DNA from: Boothiomyces macroporosus
Taxonomy: Eukaryota > Chytridiomycota > Chytridiomycetes > Rhizophydiales > Terramycetaceae
Assembly (NCBI GenBank): GCA_027604185.1
Contig: JADGKB010000197.1
Coordinates: 1 to 15,603 of the forward strand
Length of the DNA: 15,603 bases
Direction: 5' to 3'
This document shows, in pieces, positions 1 to 8,678 of this stretch (within the stretch, counting starts at the first letter, position 1; each line of letters begins with the position of its first letter). The notes beneath the pieces are model-generated. The model searched no databases, was not told the DNA's origin, and saw only the letters and a list, made by a program, of their open reading frames with translations. The translations under genes and the position numbers were made by a program.

Positions 1-525
1 GGTGGAGGTGGAGTTACTACCTTTGGAGGCGGAGGTGGTGAATTTACAACAGCTGGCTTATTTCCAGAATCAACAAGAAGTTGCTTTAAATTGGATAGAC
101 TTGCGACGGAGCTTGGAATAGATCCTGTCAATTTGTTGTTTTTTAGGTTTAGCATTTGGAGGTTCTGCAGGTTACTCCATTGGGTTGGGACATTTCCAGT
201 AAATCCATTATTCGATAAATTAATACTTTGGCAGCTTTTCAGGTTTCCAAGTTCAGGTGGAAGTTTGCCATTTAGCCCATTTCCAGACAAATCTATGGAA
301 TTGAGTTTAGTTAGTTTGCTAATCGAGGCTGGTAAACTTCCGACGATTAATGGGTTGTCTGTAATTGACCTTTAGTTAAATAATTGCTTACACATGGAGG
401 ATATTCTTGTTTGAATCACATGTCACGAAGCTGTTTGTACAGCATTCAAGTAAATCCGAGGTAACGGATTCATCAGTCATCGATGGTATAACTTCATTCA
501 ACCATACATTGCAATCCACAGACAT
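1..525 (-). CDS. Plant-type leucine-rich-repeat protein with proline-rich tail (3' end outside window)
   Basis: The minus strand encodes a protein that starts at the ATG at 525-523 and stays open to the window edge, so the C-terminus is missing. Exon 1 is 392-525; a 22-nt intron at 370-391 (GTAAGC...AAAG) restores the frame into exon 2 (369 down to 1). The N-terminal cap has paired cysteines (ECC and TCD), followed by repeats of the plant/extracellular LRR type: GSLPASISKLTKL, LSGNGLNGKLPPELGNL, LSNNGFTGNVP and LKNNKLTGSIPSSVASL. After the repeats the chain becomes proline-rich (SPPPPPK, VTPPP). Such LRRs usually bind proteins or glycans at the cell surface, but I see no signal peptide from this start, so an upstream exon or a cytoplasmic location remains possible. 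A palindromic TATA box (558-569) lies 33 bp upstream of the ATG and supports this start. LRR assignment is secure; function is unknown. Confidence 0.82.
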
Positions 526-557
526 TTTCTTTTTTGAAAGTAGAAGCCCTTTTCTTT

Positions 558-569
558 GTATTTAAATAC
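558..569 (-). promoter_or_regulatory. TATA box of the LRR gene
   Basis: GTATTTAAATAC is a perfect 12-bp palindrome containing TATTTAAA, 33 bp upstream of the LRR gene's ATG (minus strand). At the usual TATA-to-start distance, transcription would begin almost at the start codon. It is palindromic, so orientation is taken from the neighbouring gene. Confidence 0.5.
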
Positions 570-889
570 AATGGGCGTTTTTTGGGTGAGCCTAAAACCA
601 TGACAGAGCCTTGCCTTTGGCACACAGGGCTGTACAGAATGAATTACGACAGTGGACCGGGTCAAGAATGATGCAAATAGAAATTGTTTAAAAATTATCA
701 GTTATGTCCAAATACTTGTTTCTATCTTTGGCGTGGTAATTTGATCCATTGATTTTTGATGTCCACACGAGACTAATGGCAATCATCTATGCAGTTTACT
801 CGGAAAAACAATTCGCAATGCAAATCGGAGCCCTTATGACTTATTTACAACCTGGTAGCGGGGATATTGTGCAGGTAGGTTTGAAATAA

Positions 890-970
890 TTTGTTGAATT
901 GAGTGTGGGGTTATCATTTGTTGAATGGAGTGTGGGGTTATCATATGTTGAATGGAGTGTGGGGTTGAAG
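890..970. repeat. Tandem repeat, 3 x 27 bp
   Basis: Three head-to-tail 27-bp units at 890-916, 917-943 and 944-970 share the core TGTTGAATGGAGTGTGGGG. Units 1 and 2 differ by one base (T/G); unit 3 departs at its second base and over its last four. It lies 60-140 bp upstream of a TATA box at 1029, so it may sit in a promoter region; there is no evidence that it is coding. Confidence 0.9.
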
Positions 971-1028
971 TTTCTACATGGGCAATTTATAAACCATTCA
1001 AGCAAGAAATTCTCTTTGAATTCCAAGC

Positions 1029-1036
1029 TATAAAAG
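1029..1036 (+). promoter_or_regulatory. TATA box, plus strand
   Basis: TATAAAAG is a textbook TATA box. The next long coding frame on this strand starts at 1273, which would give a leader of roughly 210 nt containing two short upstream open frames (1115-1135 and 1154-1258). Confidence 0.45.
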
Positions 1037-1153
1037 ATAGAAGCACTCAAAAAACACTCTATTAGATATCATTTCGAGGTCAACCAATACTTTAGATCAC
1101 TCATCAACCGCGACAATGAATACAACTACAAGGTAAATAACTACCGTTATCAT

Positions 1154-1258
1154 ATGGATTCCCGAAAGTGGTTTATGCGAATAAAGTTTCCTGATAATTA
1201 TCAGTTTCTCTGGTTACCATTTTGGGATCGCCTAGTCATCACTAAGCCACCAAAGTAA
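1154..1258 (+). pseudogene. Possible remnant of an upstream beta-repeat unit (or uORF)
   Basis: An ATG-started frame of 34 codons ends in TAA 14 nt before the ATG of the two-repeat protein, in a different frame. Its end, WDRLVITKPPK, resembles WDLVIITNPDW within repeat 1 of the downstream protein (5 of 10 positions identical, others conservative). I could find no 18-25-nt intron that joins it in frame to the downstream ORF. It could be a broken extra copy of the repeat, an upstream ORF in the leader, or chance. Confidence 0.3.
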
Positions 1259-1272
1259 ACTTTGAAATTTCA

Positions 1273-1863
1273 ATGCAAGTGTTTACTGATCAGTACCCCA
1301 ATAGAATATCGATAACGAATAATTACAGTAAACCCATCCAGGTATCATTGCTCTCCTCCTCTGACGCAGAGAACCTTAATCCGGGCCAAACGCACCAATG
1401 GAAAATTGATGAATGGGACTTGGTAATCATTACAAATCCAGACTGGCTTAAAGAAGCAATAGGTGTAGAGGGAAAGCTTGGAGTATATGTAGAAGCTGGA
1501 TCCATTTTGTTTTTCAATGAGCCAATAATTTCGATACCTAATAATGTAAAAATTTTAAACGGGAGAGACTCTAGGATTACTGTACATAACAAAACTGCCG
1601 AACATATCAAAATTTGGCTGACGTCTTGGTCTCAAGGAAAGCCGGCTGAAATCAAGCTAAATGGGATGCACTCAGAAACCTTCAAGAGAACTGGACCGGA
1701 ATTCATAGTAATTAAAGATTCTAAAGGGGTTAAATTTGGTTTTTTAATCGCTTCTGGAAGTGAAGTATTGATTAGTGACCAAATAGATATAGAAGAAAGA
1801 AAGCTGAAACGAGCTCCTTCTAGAATATTTCAACTTTTCAAATCGGCCTTTTCGGTTCGATGA
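1273..1863 (+). CDS. Unknown protein of two similar beta-rich repeats
   Basis: A 196-residue protein with no recognised catalytic motif, signal peptide or membrane segment. It contains an internal duplication: residues about 11-82 begin RISITNNYSKPIQV, and residues about 101-168 begin RITVHNKTAEHIKI. Each unit then has a Gly-rich turn, a second strand pair with W/F (EWDLVIITN versus EFIVIKDS), and a G-V/F-x-V/A-x-G-S strand (GVYVEAGSILF versus GFLIASGSEVL). This pattern predicts two small beta-sandwich domains. The C-terminus is basic (ERKLKRAPSR) and partly amphipathic. The ATG at 1273 is chosen because an in-frame TGA lies just upstream. The AATAAA poly(A) signal (1863-1868) overlaps the TGA stop. 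It is followed 92 bp later by an F-box gene on the same strand. Function unknown; a ligand- or lectin-like role would be a guess. Confidence 0.75.
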   Translation: MQVFTDQYPNRISITNNYSKPIQVSLLSSSDAENLNPGQTHQWKIDEWDLVIITNPDWLKEAIGVEGKLGVYVEAGSILFFNEPIISIPNNVKILNGRDSRITVHNKTAEHIKIWLTSWSQGKPAEIKLNGMHSETFKRTGPEFIVIKDSKGVKFGFLIASGSEVLISDQIDIEERKLKRAPSRIFQLFKSAFSVR

Positions 1864-1955
1864 ATAAATAGGTTACTTGTAATTGCTTTTCGTAGGCTTT
1901 GTTATGAAACAATTTGAAGCAGTCATAAATGGCATGACGAGGCACTTTTTCCCAG

Positions 1956-2774
1956 ATGATTAGTCAGCTTCCATACGAATTGCTAGAGGGATATATCTTT
2001 TATTACTTGAATGGAAGGGATTTGGTGAACTTATCAAACACCTGTCAAACACTGAAAGAACGACTTTACTCTATATCAATACTTGGTTCACTCCATATCA
2101 AAGCAGATGATATTTGGCCCTGCCTCACTATTACCCATCTTGGAGATAATTATACAGACCTGGCAATGATCAACTTGAAATTTCCTAAAATCTCAATCAC
2201 ATCAGTGTGGTACCCAAAGGTTTTTGACTACCTTCCATCATATTGCTTTTTGGAATGTATTTTAACGGAAACCCATTTTGAACAATTCCATCCAATAGAA
2301 AAGTTTGTGTGTCATAAACTGGTATGTAAAGAACTGTGGAACAACAACCTTGAATTGATGATGAACATGAAGCATTTGCAACAGTTGACAGTACATGCTA
2401 GTTTGGCTAATGATTCGCTCCATATACAGCAAAACATTGGTAAGATATCAAGTTTGGAAATTGATGGATTTGCTGAATGTGATTTCATTAGTCTTTGTCC
2501 ACACCTGTCAAAACTAACCACATTGAAAATCAGACACACATTGACTGATGCAGGCGCAATGGTACTTGCTGAGCATTTGCCATTCTTTCAGCTAGAATCA
2601 CTATTATTAGAGGGAAATTATCTCACTAAAGATGGACTTGCAGCAATTTCTCAAATATTAAAGAAAACAAAATTAAAGGAATTGAACCTGGTAGGAAACG
2701 AATTCGATATCACCGATCTAGAGATCCTTTTTAATGTTTTACCGTCAACTGGCCTGAACAGAGTACTAGTTTAA
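1956..2774 (+). CDS. F-box / leucine-rich-repeat protein, short form
   Basis: A 272-residue protein. Residues 1-40 are F-box-like (start MISQLPYELLEGYIFYYL, then DLVNLSNTCQTLK), the part that binds Skp1 in SCF ubiquitin ligases. After a divergent middle, residues about 185-265 form ribonuclease-inhibitor-type LRRs (LTTLKIRHTLTDAGAMVLAEHL, LESLLLEGNYLTKDGLAAI, LKELNLVGNEFDITDLEILF). The C-terminal LRRs would select the substrate; that role is known for the family, not shown here. The gene at 5941-7641 is a paralogue with the same MISQLP start and the same LRR style but 566 residues, so this copy ends soon after the LRR block. No in-frame continuation is visible before the convergent GH16 gene 16 bp downstream, so it is a short family member rather than an obvious truncation. 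AATAAA at 2777-2782 follows the stop. Confidence 0.82.
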   Translation: MISQLPYELLEGYIFYYLNGRDLVNLSNTCQTLKERLYSISILGSLHIKADDIWPCLTITHLGDNYTDLAMINLKFPKISITSVWYPKVFDYLPSYCFLECILTETHFEQFHPIEKFVCHKLVCKELWNNNLELMMNMKHLQQLTVHASLANDSLHIQQNIGKISSLEIDGFAECDFISLCPHLSKLTTLKIRHTLTDAGAMVLAEHLPFFQLESLLLEGNYLTKDGLAAISQILKKTKLKELNLVGNEFDITDLEILFNVLPSTGLNRVLV

Positions 2775-2790
2775 AGAATAAAATTGTAAA

Positions 2791-3814
2791 TCACACTCCT
2801 TTATAGTATTTGATTGAATTTACCAAAAAATATGCTGAATTAAATGCAGACTGGTTCTTTGCAAGATAGTCTGTACACGAGCCAGATATCCAAGGACAAT
2901 CAGCTTGAAAGTTTTGCATTGCCCATCCACCGCAGAAATTCAAGTTCAAAATCATTTGATGGCCACTAAAATATGAAGAATCACAATTCTGGCCGAACGA
3001 GTAGTGTATAAATGAACCGTTTGTTGGCCACGTTAATGGGTGTGGGTTGTTGCTACTGAGGTCAGCGGGAATATTGCTCCTTGGAAAAAACCATACTTTG
3101 ATACCTCCCTCGTTATTCGGCACCCATTCCATTGCATATATACCACCTTGATTTTTGTTGAATGGATCGCCATAAGTGATTGGGTTATTCATACTAGATC
3201 CACATCCTTGCTGCTGCCTATTACAATCAACCAACTTGTTATTGATTTGCACATAGCATCCAGGGTTTGTATGCAGGGTAACTGTATTTCCTCCGTAGCC
3301 ATTTATCCCTTCTAATATATCAATTTCACCATTCGTAGGCCACTAGATTAGCAGAAGTTTACGTTGGCACCGACACTCCAAAAGGCTGGCCAAGTACCAC
3401 ATCCACTAGGAATGTGAGAGCTAAATCAAATAAAATGTACCTGTCAAACAGCCACAACCCACCAGTGAATCTTTCAGGCGTATACAATCTTATGCTATTA
3501 GGGCTACCGTTCATTACTTGCTGTGCTCCAATATACAACTGGTTGTCCTGTACTTTGAACATTCCAAGTGATAATGCCTGGCTGCGTGAAACATAGTTTG
3601 CACTTCCTTGTGATAGATCTGACGGATTTGTGGTTGTAAACTGCCAATCGCTTCCATTGAAAATGCTGTTGGCATCATAGGATCTGTAGAGATAGTAATT
3701 GCGCACAGTATACCTTGATCTCCCAAGATAAAAGACTGCGCCGATCAGTAGCGATAATGAAAATAATATTAAGATGGTAATCCACACTTTGTAATTTGTT
3801 TGCTTTTTAACCAT
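2791..3814 (-). CDS. GH16 endo-1,3(4)-beta-glucanase, N-terminal membrane anchor
   Basis: Three exons on the minus strand, 3441-3814, 3363-3420 and 2791-3342, separated by two 20-nt introns (3421-3440 GTACAT...ATTTAG; 3343-3362 GTAAAC...ATCTAG), give 327 residues. Splicing restores the conserved fungal GH16 core: SGCGTWPAFWSVG, WPTNGEIDILEG, TLHTNPGCYV, and later GGIYAMEW, IKVWFFPRSNIPADL and FCGGWA. The catalytic ExDxxE motif is intact (E150, D152, E155: nucleophile, assisting acid and acid/base in this family). Residues about 9-30 form one hydrophobic segment after a lysine-rich start, most likely a type II membrane anchor, so the enzyme would act on cell-wall or external beta-glucans from the membrane or after secretion. 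ATG at 3812-3814; stop TGA. It is divergent from the transporter gene with 55 bp between start codons and convergent with the F-box gene. Confidence 0.93.
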
Positions 3815-3869
3815 CGTTGAAGTTGAGTGATAATCGCCACTTGAAGCTTAATTTTTTTCGTAAAAAGAA
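3815..3869. promoter_or_regulatory. 55-bp divergent intergenic region (GH16 / DASS transporter)
   Basis: Only 55 bp separate the two start codons, so both 5' leaders and core promoters must lie here or inside the opposite coding regions. The strip is T/A-rich near the transporter start. I see no clear TATA box. Confidence 0.45.
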
Positions 3870-5488
3870 ATGGACAGTGAAACGAGTCCTCTGCTTCCCA
3901 ATATTACACACACAACGGTAAAAAATAGGAGAATTAGAGATTATTTAATGAAGCATTTGGATGATATTAGACTAGTGTGTTGCGTTATTTTAGCAGCCGT
4001 AGTGTGGAATTTGGAAATTGAAGGGTTGCATCCTAGTGCGGTGCAAACCTTGGCTGTATTCTTGTCTGTTATGGTTTCAATAATGGTTACGGACTACCCA
4101 ATAGCGATATTGACAGGGTTGGCGCTGTGTGTGTTGGTACTTGGAAAAGCTATGGATTGCGAAACCATGGAAGGAAAATGGGTAGAATGTAAAATGTGTG
4201 GTATAGAAAATTGTGATCCTTATGAAGTGATTATTGTTTAATTTAGGCTGGATTTAAAACAGCTTTGTCTGGGTTTGGACATCCTATTGCCTGGATGATT
4301 TTATGTGCCTTTCAATTGGGGCAGGCAGTTGAAGTATATTAGTATTAAACTCAAGAGCACACTACTTGGAAGGAGAATCGCGCTGGTTTTGATGCGATAT
4401 ATGGGAAACAAACTATACAGCTTGGGATTAGCAATATTCCTCTCAGAGTTTCTCCTTGCTCCATTTGTTCCTTCAAATACAGCAAGAGGAGGGGGTATAA
4501 TATTGCCAATTGTAATGTCACTTGTCAACTCTTTGGAATCATCTCCTGTTCATAAACCAGAGATTGGAAGGTATCTAATCCTTTGTGGAGCTCATGCTAA
4601 TTTATTAATCTCATCATTTTTCGTAACTGGAGCTTCGCCCAATCCAGTAATTGTAGGAACTGCGCATAAAGTGCTCAATATCAACTTCAACTTTTTTACT
4701 TGGACGCTGGGAGCATTTGCACCTGGGATAGTTAGTTTAATTGCAGTTTCATCATATATTTATTGGACAATTAACGCAGAGTATGATGGAGAAAGAGTGG
4801 TTGAAGAGGCTGGAGCTCAGTTGGAGCGAATGGGTCCTCTCTCTCTAAAAGAAACACAGTTGATCTTTGTGTTATGCTCTTCCCTAATTTTGTGGATGAC
4901 TGGGAGCTGGACGGATATTCCAGAAACTTTTGTTGCATTTTTAGCGCTAGTCACTCTTTTATTATTAGGAACACTTGGATGGGACGAAGTTTGCAAAAAC
5001 TATAAAGGTATTTTTAGATTTATATAGCCTGGGACTGCTTCTTTTGGCTGGCTGCAATGTTGGTGATGGCTGAGCAACTAGCCCAGCTCGGTGTTGCTAC
5101 TTACCTTGGATCAACTTGTGCTTGGCTTATAGGACATGTTACCAGCTCTCCCATTGTATCAGCAATGCTACTAGCCAGTTTGTATTTCATTACAATGTAC
5201 TTTTTTTCTTCAATAACTGGCCATGCAGTAGCACTCAGCGGACCGTTTTTAGCAGCGGGACATTCAATGGGATGTTCCCCTTGGCTAACAACGGCATTAT
5301 TAGCTTACTTTTCATCCTTATCTGCAACATTAACACACTTTTCAACTGGCACTGTTGTATTGTACTTTGCGCAAGGCTACTTTACTACCACAAAGTGGTT
5401 TTCAATTGGAACAGTAATTGCTGTTATATATTTAGGTGTATACTTTACGGTGGGAATGGTTTGGTGGAAGTTGCTGGATTTCTACTAG
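3870..5488 (+). CDS. DASS-family (CitT / SLC13-like) di- or tricarboxylate transporter
   Basis: Four exons, 3870-4226, 4247-4333, 4356-5007 and 5028-5488, are separated by introns of 20, 22 and 20 nt and encode 518 residues. Each join restores a family motif: AGFKTALSGFG, VE-STLLGRRIAL, and AWDCFFWLAAMLVMAEQLAQLG. The first substrate/sodium signature is PSNTARGGG (S188-N189-T190). The second half carries SATLTHFSTGTVVLYFAQGY and ends GMVWWKLLDFY, the pattern of bacterial CitT and plastid oxoglutarate/malate translocators rather than animal SLC13. Multiple hydrophobic segments fit an 11-14-helix membrane protein exchanging or co-transporting carboxylates such as citrate, succinate or malate; substrate and membrane cannot be read from the sequence. 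The N-terminus has a dileucine-like SPLLP before the first helix. An unusual Cys-rich loop (CETMEGKWVECKMCGIENC) precedes intron 1. The stop TAG is followed by AATAAA at 5491-5496. Confidence 0.92.
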
Positions 5489-5715
5489 ATAATAAATTAA
5501 GGATTACTAATGAATATAAAGAATCATTTATTAATACTTTCTTTTGATTGTATTTGATTTGTTATTTCTAGGTTGAAATCCGATTGAATCGTAGCAGAAA
5601 GAGCCGAGAAATTCTATTCAAACTATTTTGATCCAAGAAATTCAAGTATAACAACACATTCAGCTTAAATAAATTACAATTTAGTTGATATAGCGCTAGC
5701 CAAATGGCTTTCCAA

Positions 5716-5787
5716 GCCCGGCTAGCTCAATGGTAGAGCGTGAGACTTTTAATCTCAAGGTTGGGGGTTCGAGTCCCCCGTCGGGCT
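5716..5787 (+). tRNA. tRNA-Lys (anticodon UUU)
   Basis: A complete intronless cloverleaf: acceptor GCCCGGC pairs with GTCGGGC (one G-U), D arm GCTC/GAGC, anticodon stem TGAGA/TCTCA around loop CTTTTAA (anticodon TTT), T arm GGGGG/CCCCC around TTCGAGT, discriminator T. The internal A box (TAGCTCAATGG) and B box (GGTTCGAGTCC) for RNA polymerase III are present. CCA is not encoded, as usual in eukaryotes. Confidence 0.96.
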
Positions 5788-5793
5788 AGCTTG

Positions 5794-5803
5794 TTTTTTT
5801 TTT
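5794..5803 (+). terminator. RNA polymerase III terminator of tRNA-Lys
   Basis: A run of ten T residues begins 6 nt after the discriminator base of the tRNA, the standard Pol III stop signal. Confidence 0.85.
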
Positions 5804-5940
5804 CAAATGCTTGTTGAACTGTAGAAAGACTTTTTATGGAAACTTTAATAATCTCAAGGAAAGCATGGTTCCAACCAATTAATCGAACTTACCCTTAATT
5901 TTTACTTTATCGCCGAAAAAGTTGACTTTGCAATCTACAA

Positions 5941-7641
5941 ATGATCAGCCAACTTCCACCCGAAATCTTGTACGCCATAATGGAATACGTTGAAGGACCG
6001 GATTTGCTCTTCTGGTCATTGGCAAACAAATTGTTTTACCAAAAGTTTTCGTTATTCCGAAAGTTGCACAACTTAAAAGTTACCAAATTCTGGCCCTCAC
6101 TCCATCTGTATTGCGACCCCAGTTCGAAATATTACTTTATGTACCCGGATTCTGATAAGGACAATAGGAAGTTACTGATTCAGCTTTTTGATATATTTGA
6201 TCACTGTCCATTCATTTTCCATCACGTTTATATTGGCTCGCAAATGTTCATCAAAGTAGCAGACCGATTACCAAGAAATAAATACCTCCATCTGGTGATT
6301 GAAACCAACACCGATTATGAAGAGCTGGGCAATGTTTTGGAAAAGGATGTCGTGTCACACATATTTATCAATGAATACTTTGAAGATAACGAAACAATGA
6401 TAATTTTACGACATATGCAAAAGCTAAAGAGGTTGAATACTTTAGAACTGGACTATTACCTACCATATGGAGGGGGATACGATGATGAAACAGATATCGA
6501 TTCAAAGATATTGAAGGATTTGATCCCGCATTCATCAATCAAACAGCTGTCGCTCGTAGAACGATGCGTGTCAGAATACGGAGCCTCCCTGCTCGCTTCT
6601 CAACTTCAATTTACATTGATAACCAAGCTGGATTTGACTGGAAATTGCATCAAAGACCAAGGTGCAATAGCAATTGCCAAAGAGTTACCCCGCACTTTTA
6701 TTACTGACTTGAAGTTGGGCAGTAACCATATTACAGGGCAAGGTGCTACGGCTATTGCTGAAGTGCTCCATCAGTCATCGGTAATCGAATTAAATCTTTC
6801 TTCCAATGAAATTAGTAGTGCAGGATTAAAAAGTCTTGCAGGATCATTAAAAAAATCCAAACTAAAGCGTCTATTCATCTATGACAACCAATTTTCGACG
6901 GATCAACTTTATATCTTGTTTGAAAGTCTACCTGGATCTCAAATTGAATATCTAAGCTTTTCAGAATTCAAAGACCAAAAGACTATTGATTCCTTTAACG
7001 CTAATCTCTGGAAATCGAATTTGAAGACCATTCATTATCAAACTGCTACAAATGGTTTAAAAGAACTTTTGGAATCAGCTTGCAAATCAAAGTTGGAAGT
7101 CATGTCCATTCAAGGTAGTGAAATCAAATATGGAGACGAAGAAGCAGCAATTATTGGCAATTACATCAATAAGCTTCCAATACATACACTTAACTTGCAT
7201 AATTCGGCAATGAGCACCAATGGATTGAATTTTTTGTTTAAAAATCTGACATCCAAGACACTCAAAACGCTAAGGATAAACCAAAGGGAATATGACCGGT
7301 TCGATTCGGCGGGTATTCATGAAGTTTTTAAGCATTTGGGGCATACCCATTTAACCAACCTTTCAATAGAGGGAACGGCTCTTGATGATGAATTTCTTTG
7401 TGGAATCGCGGACGGGATAATCGGATCTCGTCTTCGTCAGCTAAGTTTATCTAGGAATGCTGGATTTACCGTGCAGGGTATTTTGAATTTTACAAAATTA
7501 ATGTTAAAATCAAAACTATCCATACTTTTATTTGACTATTGTATTCAACAGAAAGCAGTGGATGATGAAACCAAAAAGAAACTCAGGGAGATATTGTTTG
7601 GGTCTAATTTGCATTTCAGAGGATTATTCATCAATAAATAA
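5941..7641 (+). CDS. F-box / leucine-rich-repeat protein, long form
   Basis: An intronless 566-residue protein. Residues 1-40 are F-box-like (MISQLPPEILYAIMEYVEG, DLLFWSLANKLFYQ), followed by a lineage-specific stretch and then ribonuclease-inhibitor-type LRRs: about 197-320 (ITKLDLTGNCIKDQGAIAIA, ITDLKLGSNHITGQGATAIA, VIELNLSSNEISSAGLKSLA) and a second, more degenerate block at about 400-520 (IHTLNLHNSAMSTNGLNFLF, LTNLSIEGTALDDEFLCGIA, LRQLSLSRNAGFTVQG). By family knowledge it is a candidate substrate receptor of an SCF ubiquitin ligase, with the F-box contacting Skp1. The paralogue at 1956-2774 shares the start and LRR type but lacks about 290 C-terminal residues. The last two codons AAT AAA (7633-7638) form an AATAAA signal abutting the stop. 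The substrate is unknown. Confidence 0.85.
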   Translation: MISQLPPEILYAIMEYVEGPDLLFWSLANKLFYQKFSLFRKLHNLKVTKFWPSLHLYCDPSSKYYFMYPDSDKDNRKLLIQLFDIFDHCPFIFHHVYIGSQMFIKVADRLPRNKYLHLVIETNTDYEELGNVLEKDVVSHIFINEYFEDNETMIILRHMQKLKRLNTLELDYYLPYGGGYDDETDIDSKILKDLIPHSSIKQLSLVERCVSEYGASLLASQLQFTLITKLDLTGNCIKDQGAIAIAKELPRTFITDLKLGSNHITGQGATAIAEVLHQSSVIELNLSSNEISSAGLKSLAGSLKKSKLKRLFIYDNQFSTDQLYILFESLPGSQIEYLSFSEFKDQKTIDSFNANLWKSNLKTIHYQTATNGLKELLESACKSKLEVMSIQGSEIKYGDEEAAIIGNYINKLPIHTLNLHNSAMSTNGLNFLFKNLTSKTLKTLRINQREYDRFDSAGIHEVFKHLGHTHLTNLSIEGTALDDEFLCGIADGIIGSRLRQLSLSRNAGFTVQGILNFTKLMLKSKLSILLFDYCIQQKAVDDETKKKLREILFGSNLHFRGLFINK

Positions 7642-8678
7642 CTTGTAACTTTACATAACCAACACGTGGTGAATTAATTTGGGGATGTAGGGTCAGTCTC
7701 TGGCAGTCAGATGATTAAGTCTTGGACATCGTAAATATCTGCATGCTAATGAACCGTACTGAAATCAAAGACTGATCAATCAAATACAGATATCCAAGCT
7801 GTGTTGTTAATCTGATTTATTTACTGTAAAATTTTTGTTTTCGAGAAACGGGTGTTGGAACGTGCAACGAAACGTTTTTCATATATCTATAAAACTGTAA
7901 AAGATGGGGCCAGGCCGTCTGGAAAGTCGGGATACAACGAATCTTGAAGCTGCTAAATCTTGAACAACTCAATATTTATTCGATTCGTTTTGTAAAGTTG
8001 TTTCCAATCAGTAGTGTAAATAGTAAAAGTGCTTTTCATTACATCCATACAGTTTATTACTTCTTTTAGATCAAAGTCTTGTGAGGCTGTACACTCTGCC
8101 GTGGTCTCTTGAAATGGAAGCGGGAACAACGCATACTACCACAAGTGTCTGTTCTTGGCTAACTGAATACGGCTGTTCACAATTTTTTAATAGTGATACA
8201 AGATTCAAGAAATATTGTTTAAATATTTGACAATTCAAGACATATTATCATGATGATATGCCTATAATGACTTTGCAAATACTGTTTTTATCAAGTCTGT
8301 GCATAGAGCCCAGGCCATGCAGTAATTCATCCCCTCGATAAAAATCTAGGGCAATCTCTTTGGTAAGATCTGGGTTCATTGGATGACCTACCGCGAGAGT
8401 CTAACCCACGCTCCACAAGACTTGGATTTTCATACAAATGTTGATGTTAAACTCTATACTTTGAAATTTATATGGTAAAAACAAAAATGTCATACTCAAA
8501 ATGTACAGCATTCATAGGGAAAATCAATGATAAATTGATCATAAAGAGATCTCTGTTCTAATTAGGAGACCCGTACTTTTTTCAGGTATCTGGGTAACAT
8601 TGAAGAAACGTGGACGGTGAACAGAAACGTTTACAAGGAATCCACATATTTAAAGAGCTGGATTTCCCAATTCTCACA
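7642..8678. other. About 1 kb without a recognised gene
   Basis: This is the longest non-genic stretch in the window. I checked both strands and recognise no protein family, tRNA or repeat array. Open stretches exist (for example 8027-8230 on plus, 67 codons with an ATG only at 8114) but carry no motif. AT-rich palindromic sequence (AAATATT...AATATTT) occurs near 8210-8228. The right end holds the TATA box of the RNase T2 gene. A non-coding RNA or fast-evolving small gene cannot be excluded. Confidence 0.55.
8647..8654 (+). promoter_or_regulatory. TATA box of the RNase T2 gene
   Basis: TATTTAAA lies 32 bp upstream of the RNase T2 ATG (8679). With normal spacing, transcription would begin within a few bases of the start codon, giving a very short leader. 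Confidence 0.55.

Larger units (their letters stand above)
526..1272. other. Intergenic region between LRR gene and two-repeat protein gene
   Basis: Holds the TATA palindrome at 558-569, a 27-bp triple tandem repeat at 890-970, a TATAAAAG box at 1029-1036, and several small open frames (for example 776-889 with 37 codons and 1154-1258 with 34 codons). I recognise no complete gene here. The 1154-1258 frame is described separately as a possible repeat remnant. Confidence 0.6.

Noticed and set aside
776..889. 37-codon plus-strand frame (MAIIYAVYSEKQFAM...) just before the 27-bp repeats
   Set aside because: The composition looks protein-like and the frame is open for about 47 codons, but there is no family match, no supported splice partner and no neighbouring exon. 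Possible decayed fragment only.
841..1050. Minus-strand frame with NPTLHST-like peptide repeats
   Set aside because: The peptide repetition is simply the 27-bp tandem DNA repeat translated (27 is a multiple of 3); no other sign of coding.
1115..1135. Short first exon (MNTTT...) with donor GTAAAT for the two-repeat protein
   Set aside because: None of the acceptor sites I tried joins it in frame to the ORF at 1273.
8027..8230. 67-codon open stretch on the plus strand with an internal ATG at 8114 and three cysteines after it
   Set aside because: No motif, no supported start or splice site, and no paralogue in the window; open stretches of this size are expected by chance in 1 kb.
8230..8460. 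Minus-strand fragments such as DFYRGDELLHGLGS
   Set aside because: Short, broken by stops in every frame and not recognised; cannot be told from chance.
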